This document shows positions 24,752-37,619 of a stretch of 64,000 bases of DNA, piece by piece (position 1 is the stretch's first letter; each line of letters opens with the position of its first letter). The stretch covers positions 9,568,106 through 9,632,105 of the forward strand of contig NC_045141.1 of the NCBI RefSeq assembly GCF_008831285.2, written 5' to 3'. Below the pieces are notes generated by a model, which was given only the letters and a program-made list of their open reading frames with translations, did no database searches and was not told where the DNA came from. Made by a program: the position numbers and the translations under genes. The stretch comes from Nymphaea colorata (Eukaryota > Streptophyta > Magnoliopsida > Nymphaeales > Nymphaeaceae).

Positions 24752-26334
24752 GTCAATCTTCAGCAACCTGATGGAGTATCTTGAGTTTAAACTCACAGTA
24801 ATTTGGGCGTTATTTATGCCAACGGAGTAATAGAATGAGCCACTCTGGCCCTTCCCCAGTTATTTGAACAAACAAATTCTTTCGACATATTGTCACATTA
24901 ACGCTAACTTTTTTTAACCCAAGGGAACGGTTAGGGACGTAGTGTAGCTATAGGACTGGCCAACCTAGGAAAGTCCGGTCGTCCTTAGATTCTCATAAGC
25001 GCTTTTCATCTAAACTACAAATGATAAATACACAATAATCTATAATACTCTTGACATGTGAACCGCTCTCCATCTTCATCCCGAAGTAGTCTCAAACCCT
25101 GGGTGCAGGGGAAAAGGGGAAGGGGCATAAGCCTCTTTAAGATATCTCCATCTCCATCTAAGAAACAGTTTTAAATTGGATTTAACAAATGAGCCCATGG
25201 CCAGTTCAGAACGCAGAATAGCCATCACTGGCATTATAAGCATCATGAGTCGAGAGTTCCCATCCTTTTCAACTCTCAAATTTTATATATCTTTACTATG
25301 GTTTAGACGATACGTTATCTTAGGTTCCATTCCTATGGTATGACTCGTCGAAGAAAACCCTTTCGTTTTCCATTTAAAGGCCTCGTTGTTTTGTCCTCAT
25401 GTCAAAACAAGGCATCATGTTTATTTATTTTTCTCATCGACCCTATTGTGATCAATATTTACCCTATTGTGATCAATTAAATACTAGAAGCCAATTATAC
25501 ATTGAAGGCTGGCCGTCGGGTCGAATACCCGGTACTTGGTACAAGACTCAAGCACGGGCTCGGGCTCGAATAAAAGAAACCGAGTCAAACCGATAAGTAT
25601 CCGGCTGGCTCGAGTGGGCCCGACTGAGCTCAGTTCAGCTTGATAAATTTTTTTAATATATATTTTAATAATTCTTATATATAACTATAATATTTTATTA
25701 CAATTAATTATATTTATATATTATTTTATATTAAAATATATATTTTTAAATTTAATAGAGTCAGGCTCGGACTCAGGTTTCAGGTGTCGGGCTGGGGGTC
25801 GGACTGAGTTTCGGGTGTCGAGCCATCCGGACTCCTTATCCAGCACGCCTAGACTTAATTACATTTGGGGACCAAGGTACCTACCTACTGTACATTAATT
25901 GGCAAATTTTACTAAGCTTCTCGAGTTACATGAGATCGATTAAGAAATGTGAGAAGCATGTCCAAAACTGGAAGCACTACCATCCCTAACTTCTTCCCTA
26001 GATATCCTTACCACGCTTTGTTGACAAAGTCCGGCGCCCACTTTGCTTGAATTAGCAGGATAACGTACCGACAAGGCGACAGCGACTTCCATACGCACAA
26101 TTTTTAAAATATATCGGTGCACGTTCGTTGACGGTACTGTACTAAGAGAGAGGTCTCTGTCGAAACCAACTCCTCCTTAGCTAAGGGTTGGTTCACCAAC
26201 CATGTTGCCCCAATCAAGTAAGAGAGAGAGAGAGAGAGAATTAGTTGACTCCAAAATATTCTTAGAAGCTTAATTATATATCTTCTATTAGAAGGTCGTC
26301 GGCAGCCAATTAGCTAAATATTTACTCTTTGAAG
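24752..26334. other. Anonymous DNA with GC-rich/AT-rich/GC-rich repeat at 25500-25855
   Basis: No coding frame with domain signatures. At 25500-25855 GC-rich ends (gggctcgggctcg; ggctcggactcagg) flank a nearly pure A/T core of about 130 bases, the look of a dispersed plant repeat. A GA microsatellite lies at 26221-26239. Confidence 0.3.
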
Positions 26335-26473
26335 CAGTGGCCTAGACACATGTGGGCTAGTTGCCCACATCAACTCTTTAAAATTCCTTTTGTTTTATAT
26401 TAACAAATTTAATATTTACTTATTCACATATATAGATGTCCCTTTAAATCTAATTTTTCTAGCTCCACTACTG
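26335..26473. mobile_element. hAT-type MITE, 139 bp
   Basis: The left end reads CAGTGGCCTAGACA and the reverse complement of the right end reads CAGTAGTGGAGCTAG. Flanking 8-mers are CTTTGAAG (26327-26334) and CTTTAAAG (26474-26481), 7 of 8 identical. An 8-base duplication and CAGTG ends fit the hAT superfamily. It has no coding capacity. Confidence 0.65.
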
Positions 26474-26481
26474 CTTTAAAG

Positions 26482-26655
26482 AAGCTGGGCTGTAAAATAC
26501 ATTAATTACTCACACTCCTTTCCACATTTTCTCATGCTTTCGAACCAAAGCAGCGAAAAAAAAAACAATGAAAGTAAAAAAAAAAAAAAAAAACAAGAAC
26601 TTTAGCTTTCCAACAGCAAAACAAGTGGCAGCCATTTTAGGACTAGAGGTACTTT

Positions 26656-26700
<45 letters not shown>

Positions 26701-27740
26701 TTGTATATATTTATTTCATATATAAAAATTGGTAGGTACATGATCCTTATTGGCCAATCAATTTTGTAGGATGAAAGGCTAAGAGAAAATCAAGAGAACA
26801 AAATATTTTAGTCATGCAACATTAATTAACAATTTTTTTCTTTTATTTTCACTCAATCTTCTATCTTGAAAATATCAATGATCAAGATGACTCATTACGA
26901 GTCATGCGCCTAAGAGTTATGTACCTACCAATTTCTGATACAAAACATAAGCAAACCTTAAAATACATTTGCTTCCCCTCAAACTTCAAGTTATTGCTGA
27001 GCAACATCTACGGTTCTAACAAACTGTGGATTTAAATATGTTTCCAACATCAAAACCTTCGATGTGGGATTTGTGGATCTCTAGCCTAATTAGTGGTCTG
27101 GTTTTGTTGATCCATTCTTTCATTAGCACCATATGAGGTCCTAACTAGTGCTCTCGGATTTATTAGATTTTGAATCGATTTCCCAAAAAGATTGTGAGAA
27201 TTGGCTGGGTCATCAATTGATGTCGTTTATGGGTCAGAAAAATAAAAGAATTGATGTTCAATTTTTCTATAAATATTAAAGATTTTCAAGGTATGTCAAA
27301 GATCACAAAAGATGCATATAGTAGATTCTCAAGGTTCAATCAATCGTTGAATAAAGGTATTGACTTTCACAAACTAATTAAAATCATAGGCCGCTGAAAG
27401 AAATTAGATCATAACATTTCCGTTGTAAAGAAAAAAAAAATACAGTTGTAACGTCCACACTTCGCTTCAGTGCTCGTAGGAAATCCGGAAATATGTGGTT
27501 GTCAGTATTCACGTTTATATATAGGTCCTCAAGGCAGTTTTATTAATTAAAAATTGGCTTTTTCTACTATCCGACAAAGCAACATTACTTAAAACATAAC
27601 ATTCTTTTACTTTCCATGAAAATAACATTTTTTTATAGGAAATTTGTATACTAACGCATGATCTTCAGTAAACTACCGTGAGCGCAAATCTGTATCATAG
27701 ATTGACTATATGTATATGAATGCATATACCGTCTTATTCG

Positions 27741-27813
<73 letters not shown>

Positions 27814-28028
27814 AAGATAGTAAATGAATGATGACACTAGTTATCTAGAGTCACTCAACAATCTTGGATGGTTGAGAAAAAACAATGAGAAGCAGTTGTG
27901 AATTAATATTAGACGACAAAAACGCCCATCACTTTTTTCTCCTTATTTTTCTTTTTTAATAGTCCATCATGATGAATCAGACAACCCTAATTAAATGTTT
28001 GGGTCACTTTGAAAAACTAGAGTCACCA

Positions 28029-28060
<32 letters not shown>

Positions 28061-28672
28061 CAAGAGTGAAGTATTTTGCTTGAGTGTAGAGTGTTAATTT
28101 GCAAAAGACGTAAAAAGGGTGAGGGCTTACTCTGTTCCTAGTCTTGGAACACCCAGGAACCTGACAAGCTATTCTCCTATTCTAAGATGTTTCAAGAATG
28201 GGCCACAACTTCACAATTTTTTCTAGACCTCTGTTTGTGTGGCGAGGAGCAGGATGCGATGAATGCAGACATGAACACCTTAGCCTGTTCTTATAATAAT
28301 CTTTAAATCTGAAATTTTATATTAAAACAGTACATGGTGCATGGGATTTCAAAACCCCGAACATAAGCAATAATCAAGGACCAAATTCATATAAAAAAGT
28401 TGCACTTAGTCAGAATCAGAATTTAGTTTAAGTGATTTCAACCTTCCATCGATGAAGTTTTAGTCTAAGTGATACTTTCGAGTCTTAAAATCTGCAAATT
28501 TAAAAATCAAAGTCTGCTTAAGAAACTAGTTGACTATTGCTTGGAACCGGTAGAGTTTTTTGTCAAACTTCTCTTATTTAAAATTGTAAAATTTCTTTAT
28601 AATTTTTGTTAGGTGATTTAGGTAATAAATACCTTATTCATGGCTGGAATTATACCTGAGTTATGTCCAAAG
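26482..28672. other. AT-rich DNA with several microsatellites
   Basis: No gene seen. It holds AT runs at 26658-26698, 27745-27791 (followed by GA to about 27812) and 28034-28060, and an A-run near 26577-26592. Confidence 0.5.
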
Positions 28673-29043
28673 CATTGTCACAAAAAACGGGGACGGGTGT
28701 ATTAAACGGCGAGGAAAAAAACGGTTATAATACGGCAAAGTTTTATATATCGGGAATAAAACGGGAAAAGTTCGGCAAATTTTTTTAAAAAATTAAACAT
28801 TTAATACATCTTAAAAATTATAAAAAATAATAATTAATAAAAAAACGGCAAAAAACGGGAAAATAACGGAAAATAACGGTAAAAAACGGGTATTATACGG
28901 GCATTAAACGGGTATTATACGCGTTTTTTGTTTTTTGACGTTTTTTTAAAAAAAACGGGAATAGTACGGGTATTATACGACATGACTGTTTTTGGCGTTA
29001 AATACGCGTTTTTTTTAAAAAAACGGCGTTTTTTGTGACAATA
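28673..29043. mobile_element. TIR element built of degenerate ACGG-rich repeats, 371 bp
   Basis: The left end reads CATTGTCACAAAAAACGG and the reverse complement of the right end reads TATTGTCACAAAAAACGCCG, a terminal inverted repeat of about 17 bases with one early mismatch. Flanks are GTCCAAAG (28665-28672) and CTCCAAAG (29044-29051), 7 of 8 identical, a likely target duplication. Between the ends the sequence is almost only short variants of AAAACGGGTATTATACGGG. The left two thirds carry CGG on the plus strand and the last third carries CCG/CGTTTTTT. There is no open frame. The duplication length suggests hAT, or a Mutator-like element if it is 9 bases; the internal composition is unusual for either. 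Confidence 0.7.
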
Positions 29044-29051
29044 CTCCAAAG

Positions 29052-30899
29052 TTTTGTCCCTAAATAAGCTTGTAAACTACTCCGTGGTAAGCTCTAAACT
29101 ATGCCATTAATTTGAACCATTTAAGTGGAAACTTATAAATCACTTTCCTAATAAGAGAAAATTTTTAAGCTCTTAATCAACATTATAACTTGCTAATTTA
29201 GGTACTTTGAATATCATGTAACAGAAAGAAGACAGATTCTAAGGTAGGTTGGAAATCAGATCTAAGGCATAGAAAATTGGTTGTCAACTATACCTAGCTT
29301 ATTGAAATGTTCAGCTAAGTTTAGAAACTAACTAGTTTCAAAGCTTTTAGGCTTTGATTTAAACCCAACACAGATTTTATGGCTTCAAACCTTCTTATAT
29401 CCTCCACATAAACCAATAAACATACTTTAGACAAGAGAATTAAAATCATTGGCAAGACTAAGACAATTTCAAACTAGTTGAATATTAAATTTGTTGAGGT
29501 TAAAATCCCACTTATTAGACATTTCATTTGAATTCGATGTTTGTCAATGTTTTAAGATGTTAAACCCTTCGATATTTCCCAAAAAGTTATAACTTTGTCT
29601 TGAGAAAATGGAAGCAAAATCATATAGAATGTTTATGATTCCAATCTCATTTTAGTACCAAATCTTTCTTCTCTTCATTTTAGCCTAGATCAACCTCTTG
29701 AAAATTTAAAGAAATAAATCAATCATCAAATCACATAAAAGAGAAACCAAATCTCTATAGCCTTAAATGCCTAATCCATGAAGGTTACCATTTCAGAACA
29801 TGTTGATATAGTTAAAATCAATTTCCAACAAACAGATGGGAAATTAAAATAGTCGCACCTTTATCATATTGTCTTATACAAAAAGTAAGAACGACAATGA
29901 AGAATAAATCAATATTAATAAAAATATGTCTAAGGCATTCTGATGGCTCATCATAGGGGAGATCCCCCTAATTATGTGGCTCTTAACCCAATAAAAACTT
30001 ACCTCACTCAAATAAGAAATTAGATTTAATGAAACTGAAATTAGGTTAATGTTAGAAGTGAAAATGACGTACACTGTAAATGAAAAAGGAAAAGAAAAAT
30101 TAATAGGAACACCCAAAAGTCAAAGTCAACCCACTAGCCTTCCCTCTCCTCATGTCCTCCTAGCCTGCAGCCAAGAGGGCCTTGGCAAAAGCCTTCCCTT
30201 CTTTTGCATGATAAATCCAGACTCCTATAGAAAATGAGAAGTCATCTCTAGTTGTGTTGTTTTTTCTTGAATTTAAGCAAGTTTATATGGTTTCTTTGAG
30301 TTTTCCTTGGCTTCCAATAACTATAATTTATGCATGTTACCATGGCACTAGAAGGTGTAACTATAAAAAAGTAGGATCCATCGAGAGTGTAAACCGCATT
30401 TCTCCTTGGGCCTTGTGGATACTACTTGAAGTACCCCATGTTAGATCTTTATATATAGCTATTTCCAAGTTGAATTTATGTACTTTTGTAGTTTCACACA
30501 TCACACAATTCAAAAAATTTATAAGCACAAATCATCGTCACATCAAACATAGCAATGTGTATTATATTGAAACGGTGCTAAAAGTTTGTCAAATTCATAA
30601 TGAATGCATTACAACACAAATATTTATAAAATAAGAACATCACATGTAGCAAAAGGTGTAAAAAGCTGACCTTTTTCGACATCACTAGCTTAAGTTATAG
30701 AATCCACTTAAGATACAGCCACCAGATGAATCACAACCCAACTAGTAACTCAAAACAACTAGAAACTGTAGTTTTTAGCTCAAAACATTGAAATGAACCA
30801 AAAAATAACTGAAAATGGTTTCAAAATTTTTTGAAAAATACTAGGGGATTTCATCTCTCTCCTCTTTTCTAAACAAATAGTGCTAACTAAGAGTATGAG
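29052..30899. other. No recognised gene
   Basis: The longest frame, 126 residues (30254-30634, +), has no recognisable motif. The sequence is AT-rich and anonymous up to the Gypsy relic. Confidence 0.35.
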
Positions 30900-32250
30900 G
30901 ATAATTGGCTGACATACTTGCCTATGGTTCCCAAGTGTATTCCTTGATGTCAAAATGCAACCATCCCACTTGGACTAAAGAAACAATCTTCTTTTGCCAT
31001 GTCCACTCTAAATAATCTATAATCTCAACTGGACATTCCATGTATGTTAGGTCCCTTAAAGAGCAATGTCTTTATACCAAATCACATGTGAAGGGTTGTC
31101 CACATGTTTGCACAAAATTGACACATGAAGCATGTTGTGGATGGACTTGAACTAAGTAGGCACAGCTGCTCAATATTTTATTTTGCCAATTCAAATGGAA
31201 TCTTAAATGAACATTAGGCTTATCTTCCATTTCTTAAATCTAAAAATGATTTTCTCAAGCAAACTTAAATCGGCACATAATTGCCCACCTTGAAACTCAG
31301 TCGCCATGACATTGAGGTGCATATAACTCTTTTGTCTACTTTGAGTTTTTATGAGATGCTCTTTGCTCTTCACCAGGTTGTCATGGTGTTTGAAAACAAA
31401 AGGATCATCAATCGGCTTTCTTCTACTTCGCTCCAATAGAGAGATGATTACATAATTTGTCATACAATGCCTTGAGAAGCTCACACTAATGATCTCATGG
31501 ATATTATTGCATACAAATAAAGAAATATTGACATGTTTGTCCCAATCACACTGCTATTCGAGGGTATAAGCACATTTTTCAAGGTTTGAATGGGTGCAAT
31601 TTACTTCTTATTAGGATGAAATGCTATACTTTCAAATTTTTGCCAAATACTTTTTGCAATTGCTTCCAATACCTTGTTATGGAAAGTAGTTCCCAGTTTA
31701 CTATGATCGATGCTTGCATCTCATACAACCTCACCATCTCTCCAATACAACCCAACAAGACTCTTTAAAATCTGAGTGGTTTGAGTAAGAAGAAATTGAC
31801 AAGACCTAACAAGTCTATCTAAAATCACCTAAAATAAATCTTACTACATATGGATTTTGGGAAGATAAAGAAAAAAGAAAAGAAATCCATGACATTATGG
31901 TCCCACATCTACTATAGAATCTCCATTTGTTGCATCTTCCATCTAAGAAAGTGGTGTTCAGCCTTCATCTACTTGGATGTTAGGCACTTTTGCCACGAAC
32001 TTTTCTGCATTTCACTTCTTCTAGCTCCTCTATTAATATGCTTTAGATCCTTCTTAAGACTACTTGATTGGATCATGTAGCAAGAGTTCATTTCTTTCTA
32101 AAACAGCTATCATTTATATTGCACTAGGCACATAAATTTGATGGTCACACCATCCCCTTCTTTTCCAAATAAAGAGTAGGGCTATCATATTAAATTGTTA
32201 TTTACAAGCTTGTCAAACTCCAAACGTTCCTTCTACTAAATGTAGATTTT
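30900..32250 (-). pseudogene. Gypsy chromovirus integrase-chromodomain relic
   Basis: Read on the minus strand from about 32070, I see MWDHNVMDFF (Gypsy: W.WDHISMDFI.GLP at the start of integrase). Next come degenerate integrase segments around 31600-31800, then MATEFQGGQLCADLSLLEK at about 31230-31330 (Gypsy: ..VEFQ.GD.V.LKL). The sequence ends with VEIIDYLEWT...SLVQVGWLHFDIKEYTWEP at 30930-31050, a chromodomain-like end (..ILD.......VQW.......TWEP). Many stops and frameshifts are present. A sequence ATGGTATCAAAAC (minus) near 32690-32700 resembles a Met-tRNA primer-binding site. If it belongs here, most of the element has been deleted. Confidence 0.6.
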
Positions 32251-34344
32251 ATGCAAAATCTATTATCTCATAGGTAATCGGAACAAGCCAATTATAGTAT
32301 TCTTTATGGGCACCCCAAGACCCTAACCTTCCAGCTTTTCATAACAACTTGTTCACATTCTAGTCTAACCATTTAGTAGTTGAAAAAATATGAAGATCGT
32401 CATACCTCCATCTAGCATATCTCCTGTCATTAATATGAAACAATAAAGCACTATGATTGGAGATTGTTTTAGGTAACATTTTGGGATGGAAAGAAGTAGA
32501 AACCCAAATAGTTTCGATTTCAGTCCCAAAAAACTACGAACTAGGACAATCAACTATTTAATAACCTCCTTCAAGATTCCACACAATCTTTAATATGGAA
32601 CTAAACTTTGAAGGTGATGTGCTACAATCAACCTCCCTTAAGGCACGTGTGTCTATGCATGTAGGAACCTAGGTCCAAGTTTGGAACCATGTTTTGATAC
32701 CATTGAAACAAGCCGACCAACACCCACATGGGGCTTGGGCCACTGATTCGGATCCCAACCCGCCATAGTTTTTTATGTTCACTTGTTGCATGCCCTTCAA
32801 GAGACAATATTGAAAATGGGAATAGTCAAGGAGAGGACTTGTTTATTTAAATGATAATGAAAAAAGATCCAAGATCACAGTTCCATTTGAAGATGAAGAC
32901 CTGCAAGAGTCAAGGAGAGGACTTGTTTATTTAAAATCCAAAGAAAGGAATAGCACATGACATGATTAAATAATTATTCTTATTATTATTTTGGAGGTTA
33001 GATTTGCGCAAATTAGGAGTGCAATGGATATATGCATATATGCATGATTGAATGACATACGTTGCTGGATCCCCAGAGTAAGGACCCGAGTTTGCTTTCT
33101 AGTAAATAAAATGGTTGGCTGAGAACAGCCATACTCTAATCCTGTTCGAAATTATACAACATTATTTAGGATGAACTATTCCTTCCATCCATAGAAAGGT
33201 CGTTGGTGGCTAGTCAACTATTAGCAAACCATGTAGGACTACCCCAAGTGACTGTTGTAGGATGACTCTCTCGCTCTCTCTAGTCCATCTGTTCATACAG
33301 TCAAACCGAAGCAACTTATTTTCATGAATGAATATATAAATTCTATCAGTCCCACAAAGTGGTCAAAGTAATAAAATGAAATTGGTTTCCAATAAATGCA
33401 ATCTAGACGAGAGATTCTGACGTTGTCCAATTTCTTAAATTTTGTCAATGCATTCATTCGCTAGCTCCACGCCTTTCCTTTAAAGCAGTTCCGAGATTTT
33501 CCTAAAAAAATGGCACCCCTAGCTCTATGAAAACTGATGGATCGAGCTAGCTAAGCGTAGATGAATTCAAATTTCATCAGTCTTGACCAAAGCTTATGAA
33601 GCAGCTCTTAAACATGCATGAAGGTAGAAGCATAAATTGAAACAGAATTTGAGACGGGAGTCCAGATCCAGAGACAAATTTACATTAGGTTTAGCACCAA
33701 ATAAGCAAGATGTGTCTTTTGCATATAAGCTATTTAAATTTGGATATAATTTTACCGGTATCCTCTCGTGCCTTCTTCCTTTTCTCTTTCGGAGAACGCT
33801 TGCAGATGTGTCTTTTGCATTAGCACTTCCTGTGGCATTTCCTTTGGTATGGAGAAGAATCGACTCCAGGAAATGGGGAAACTGCATGAGGGAGAAGGAA
33901 CATGGGGCGATGCATCTTATTGGCGCTACCAATGATACGAAGCAGTAACGCCAGTTCCAAAATGGGACGGGCTTTTTAAGTTTCTTCCATTGCGTATCAT
34001 TCACCAACCCTAGGGTGGAGAGAATCAACTTGTCAAAATGGAAAAGGAGAAAAAAAAATTAAATGAAAATAATCTGGAAAAAAACATGGATGAAAATAGT
34101 GCGGTGAACCCCAAGAAAAATTCCAGGTCCATATGGAGACTGCGTTGTGCGCACACCCGTGCACAGACAAATATGCATGGAAGGGAAAATAATGAGGATT
34201 AGGGTATTTTCGAATTTTTTTTATAAAAAAACATACATTTTAGATTTTTAATTTTTTTTTCATAATCCTTTTTAGCTCTTTTTTTTTTATTTAAACGGAG
34301 TACTTTATTCATTACACGCCCCTGTGCACAATTTGCTATGCACA
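32251..34344. other. No recognised gene
   Basis: The 144-residue minus-strand frame at 33594-34028 overlaps a 103-residue plus-strand frame and shows no domain, so both are more likely chance. A PBS-like ATGGTATCAAAAC lies near 32690-32700 on the minus strand. Confidence 0.3.
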
Positions 34345-34510
34345 GGAGTGTGCATATCACCTGTTTCGGTCGGTCCATATTAAGAGTAAATCCAAATAAG
34401 TAAGAAACTGAGATGGAGGACTATAAAATGTTGTTGACAGGAGTGTGCACATAACCAGTTTCTGTCCATATCAGGCGCAAATCCAAATAAGTAAGAAGTA
34501 GACACTGAGC
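34345..34510. repeat. Tandem duplication, about 95-bp unit
   Basis: Two units each begin caggagtgtgca and carry aaatccaaataagtaagaa; the first starts near 34343 and the second near 34438. They differ by small indels. Confidence 0.7.
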
Positions 34511-35655
34511 ACCATAAAATAAAAGATGTGGGCCTATTGCATACAATCTCAACACGTAGGTGCCACTCTTCTTCTTCTTTGACGAACTCGTGCATCAGTG
34601 GCTTGCATTTTCATCTGTGTCTTCACCACATGGCAAGAGACTTGATTGTCTTTAGCAGTTGAAGTCCAGAGATTCCTACTTCAGATCGTCAAAAGGTCAG
34701 GTTTAAAAATGGGACGATGGTGGCCCACTTGATTCGGGTGTGGACAATGGCAACGTGAATTGTAAACCATTTGTTTTGGAAGGATCGTTCGAGCCACACG
34801 TATAAGGTGCAAATTAACAGGTCGAACCAAACAAAATTACTTTGATATTGATATGTATGTAGATCCTTTTACGGATAGATAGTTTAGTCATTCGAAGGTA
34901 TTAATACATGCCAGATTAGGCCAATTATATTAGGATTTAGTTTGCATTAGTATTTGACAACTGAAAGTAAGTGTGTGTTATTCAAAGTTCAAGAGAAAAC
35001 ATTTTCTTAATTAATTAATAACAAGAATTAAATATTTCTGTACTGTCGGCAAAAGAGAGGATCTGTCAATCAAATAATGTATGAAAAACAATTGAGTAGT
35101 TGATGCTACAAGAATCTCAACGGTCGACTCATAGAAGGCATTTAATTGATGGAGTTGTGATCCACCGTAAGGTTTTTTTTATGCACCATAATTTGATCGT
35201 TCAAAAACATCTACCAATGCGGAAAATTGCAAAATTCACGTGAATCATCTCAAAAGCAGTACCATGGGAAATTATTTCCATCCTTAAGATATGATATTCC
35301 TTGATTCTTAGTACATAAGAAAATGGCTTTTTGATAAAAACAATTTCAAGTTTTAAATTAACACTACAAAAGAGCGTAGATTCGCCGGCTGCTTGAAAGT
35401 TGTCGGTAAAATGGAAAGCAATATCAATAAAACTTTTATACATGTGTCGATGGAGACATCTTTACCATATACGAACTACTTTGGTGGTTACATTCTACTT
35501 TCTGTGCTCGTGCCATTAATTAATATATGAACTACACGTATAATCATCTATGGACTACAAGCATATGTGATCTTAGCCTTTTCATAATTAGAATATACAA
35601 GCGGCGATGGAGTTTGCCAAGATAAAGGGAGAAGAAATCGGCACCACTTAAACTT
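34511..35655. other. No recognised gene; CACTA-like motif at 35365
   Basis: The sequence CACTACAAAAGAGCG starts near 35365 and resembles a CACTA-element end, but I found no partner end. No coding frame is supported. Confidence 0.3.
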
Positions 35656-35815
35656 GTGACCTTTCAACTCGGCCACGTTAACGTGGACGAGGACACGGCT
35701 CCGCTGCCGGATGTAGCTGAAAGTGGCCCGCCTAAACTTATCGCATTTCAGCTCGGCCACGTTGACGGAGGGGACAGCGCCGCTGCTGGGCATTTTGCTG
35801 ACGTGAAAAGTGAGG
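35656..35815. repeat. GC-rich tandem duplication, about 82-bp unit
   Basis: Two successive units share TTTCA(A/G)CTCGGCCACGTT and a following CGCTGC segment: cctttcaactcggccacgtt near 35659 and catttcagctcggccacgtt near 35744. The 124-residue frame crossing it (FQLGHVNVDEDTAPLP, FQLGHVDGGDSAAAG) therefore shows internal repetition. It is not a recognised protein. Confidence 0.7.
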
Positions 35816-36949
35816 TCAAGCATTGGGAAGCAGAGACTGGGAAGTGGGTCCGACGGGGTGGGGCCGGAGGCCAACTTGACCAAGTGACGAAGATGAGGTT
35901 AGGTGAGCTTCACCAACCCCTTTGCTTAGCCTTACGGGGCCCTACTCACCTTCCACCAGTTGCCACGTCAGATTGTTTTCGTTGCGGGCTTACCGGTGAA
36001 GGGAGGACCAGGCGCACCAACCGTATGTGAATATCCGACGAGTTCTGGGTCCTCCACCGACCTTTACCGAAAATACCCTTAGCCGGTCTTTGCGCCTAAT
36101 GATTGATTCGGTATTACTCTGCCAAAGTCTTCCTAATTAATGTGCGAATTTCCATTTCTTTTCCTGGAATGCACCTGCTGTTTTCGGATAAGGCCTTCTC
36201 TGCCCTTTTAGGCTCTGACCATTGACCACCGAATGCGCACTGGTTGATGCACAATTTTTTTGTGTATACTTGACTAATAGAAAAAGAAAACTTTTTGTAG
36301 AAAACTTCTTCATACCCTCTCAAAGCTCCATTAGGAGGATGCTTCATAGTTGAAAAGGTATCGAACTTGTGTTTAGTTAACTCGAATCTTAGATCTAACG
36401 TCATTTCAGATCTTATTTAAGAGGTAATCTCACAATTTTGCATTTGAGAAAGCGTACTAAAAGTCTTCAACTATGGGTTTCTCTCCTTTCATTCTTGTTT
36501 TGGATGGGTAATGCAACCCCGCGCCGCACTTCCCCGCCCCTCATATAGATCTTATCAATGACAACTCCTACATGCCCAAGAGCCATATCCTAAAATTAAC
36601 TGTGGGTGGGGCGTACTTATGCACAACTTAAATCCCCAAAAAAAACCTGAAGCAAGGCGGTGGCATCGCCTCTCTCCCAGAATCATCCCTGTTCCCTCGG
36701 TCAGTGGGTCTGATCGTCCACCTGGTGAGAACCTGAAAAGCAATAAGATTTAAAGTAATCAAACAACCTCTAAGAATGACCTAAGTCCCGAGTTCGTTGT
36801 CAGATAAAATAGGGTTCTAGTATACAATGAGTAGCTAAAGACTGACATAACATACATGCTGTGCACCAATTACGTAGGCAATTCTTATTTTGTGTACTTC
36901 CTTCTTCTAATATGCTCCTACCTGCACTAATTTCATCACCTTTTACGAC
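35816..36949. other. No recognised gene
   Basis: Nothing supportable seen. The frames at 36114-36404 and 36555-36743 have no motifs. Confidence 0.3.
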
Positions 36950-37396
36950 TTCTATTGTTAGCTGAAGCTAATGCAAATCCAAGTTGTTCCTTCAAATGCA
37001 TAACCCGATCTGAGCTTGCATAGGTAGCAGCATGCGACAGAATTCTTAAGTCTCGAGACCGATGAGAGTGAAGAAGCTCGACGAGGAAAGAAGTTATCTA
37101 ACTCAAGAGAAGTTGGCCTCACCGACTCCATTAATTGCCAGATAGATTCAGTCGATGATATGCTTCCCACCCTTTTCAATGTACTCCTTAGGTGGAGGTT
37201 TGAAGCCATCAATGTAACCATCAAGGTTGTAGGAGATGAAAAGAAGCAAAGCCCAGAGCTAGTTCTTTGAGTTTAACCTTTTGAAAAGGAAACGTTAAAT
37301 TGCATTTTGTGTTGGCAATGAAGGAAGGAAAGATCTAGAACTTCCTCCATGTTGCATTGTGGTTCTCCTGGTGCAGATGTTGGCTTTGATACCATA
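36950..37396 (-). pseudogene. Copia gag fragment with primer-binding site
   Basis: On the minus strand ATGGTATCAAAGCC (PBS for Met-tRNA, about 37382-37395) is followed downstream by gag-like sequence. That sequence reads YNLDGYIDGFKPPPKEYIEK (around 37150-37240), matching the Copia gag pattern N...GYIDG...PP. The frame is soon broken and no pol domain follows before 36950, so this is a 5' fragment. Confidence 0.6.
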
Positions 37397-37619
37397 TCAG
37401 GGGAAAAAAAAAGTAAACGTAGTATGTCAGAGAAAAAGTAAGTAAGGTAAAGTGGGGAAGCTAAAGAGAACGGAGATGAAATAGCACACAAATTTTTTAA
37501 TGTGGCTTGACTGTGAGGCCTGCTCCACGCTTATGTTGGGTGACTTCAACTTTCAATGTTGAGACCTCTTTGTTACTAAACAGTTCCTTTCTACATTAGA
37601 TAAAATGGTTACATCAACA
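37397..37619 (-). mobile_element. Copia 5' LTR (minus strand)
   Basis: It lies directly upstream of the PBS at 37382-37395. It starts TGTTGATGTAACC on the minus strand and contains the ttttttaatgtggcttgact/gaggcctgctccacgc stretch typical of plant Copia LTRs (on the plus strand). The exact 3' boundary next to the PBS is uncertain by a few bases. Confidence 0.55.

Noticed and set aside
33594-34028. 144-residue minus-strand frame
   Set aside because: No recognisable domain, overlaps a frame of similar length on the other strand, and shows no splice or promoter context.
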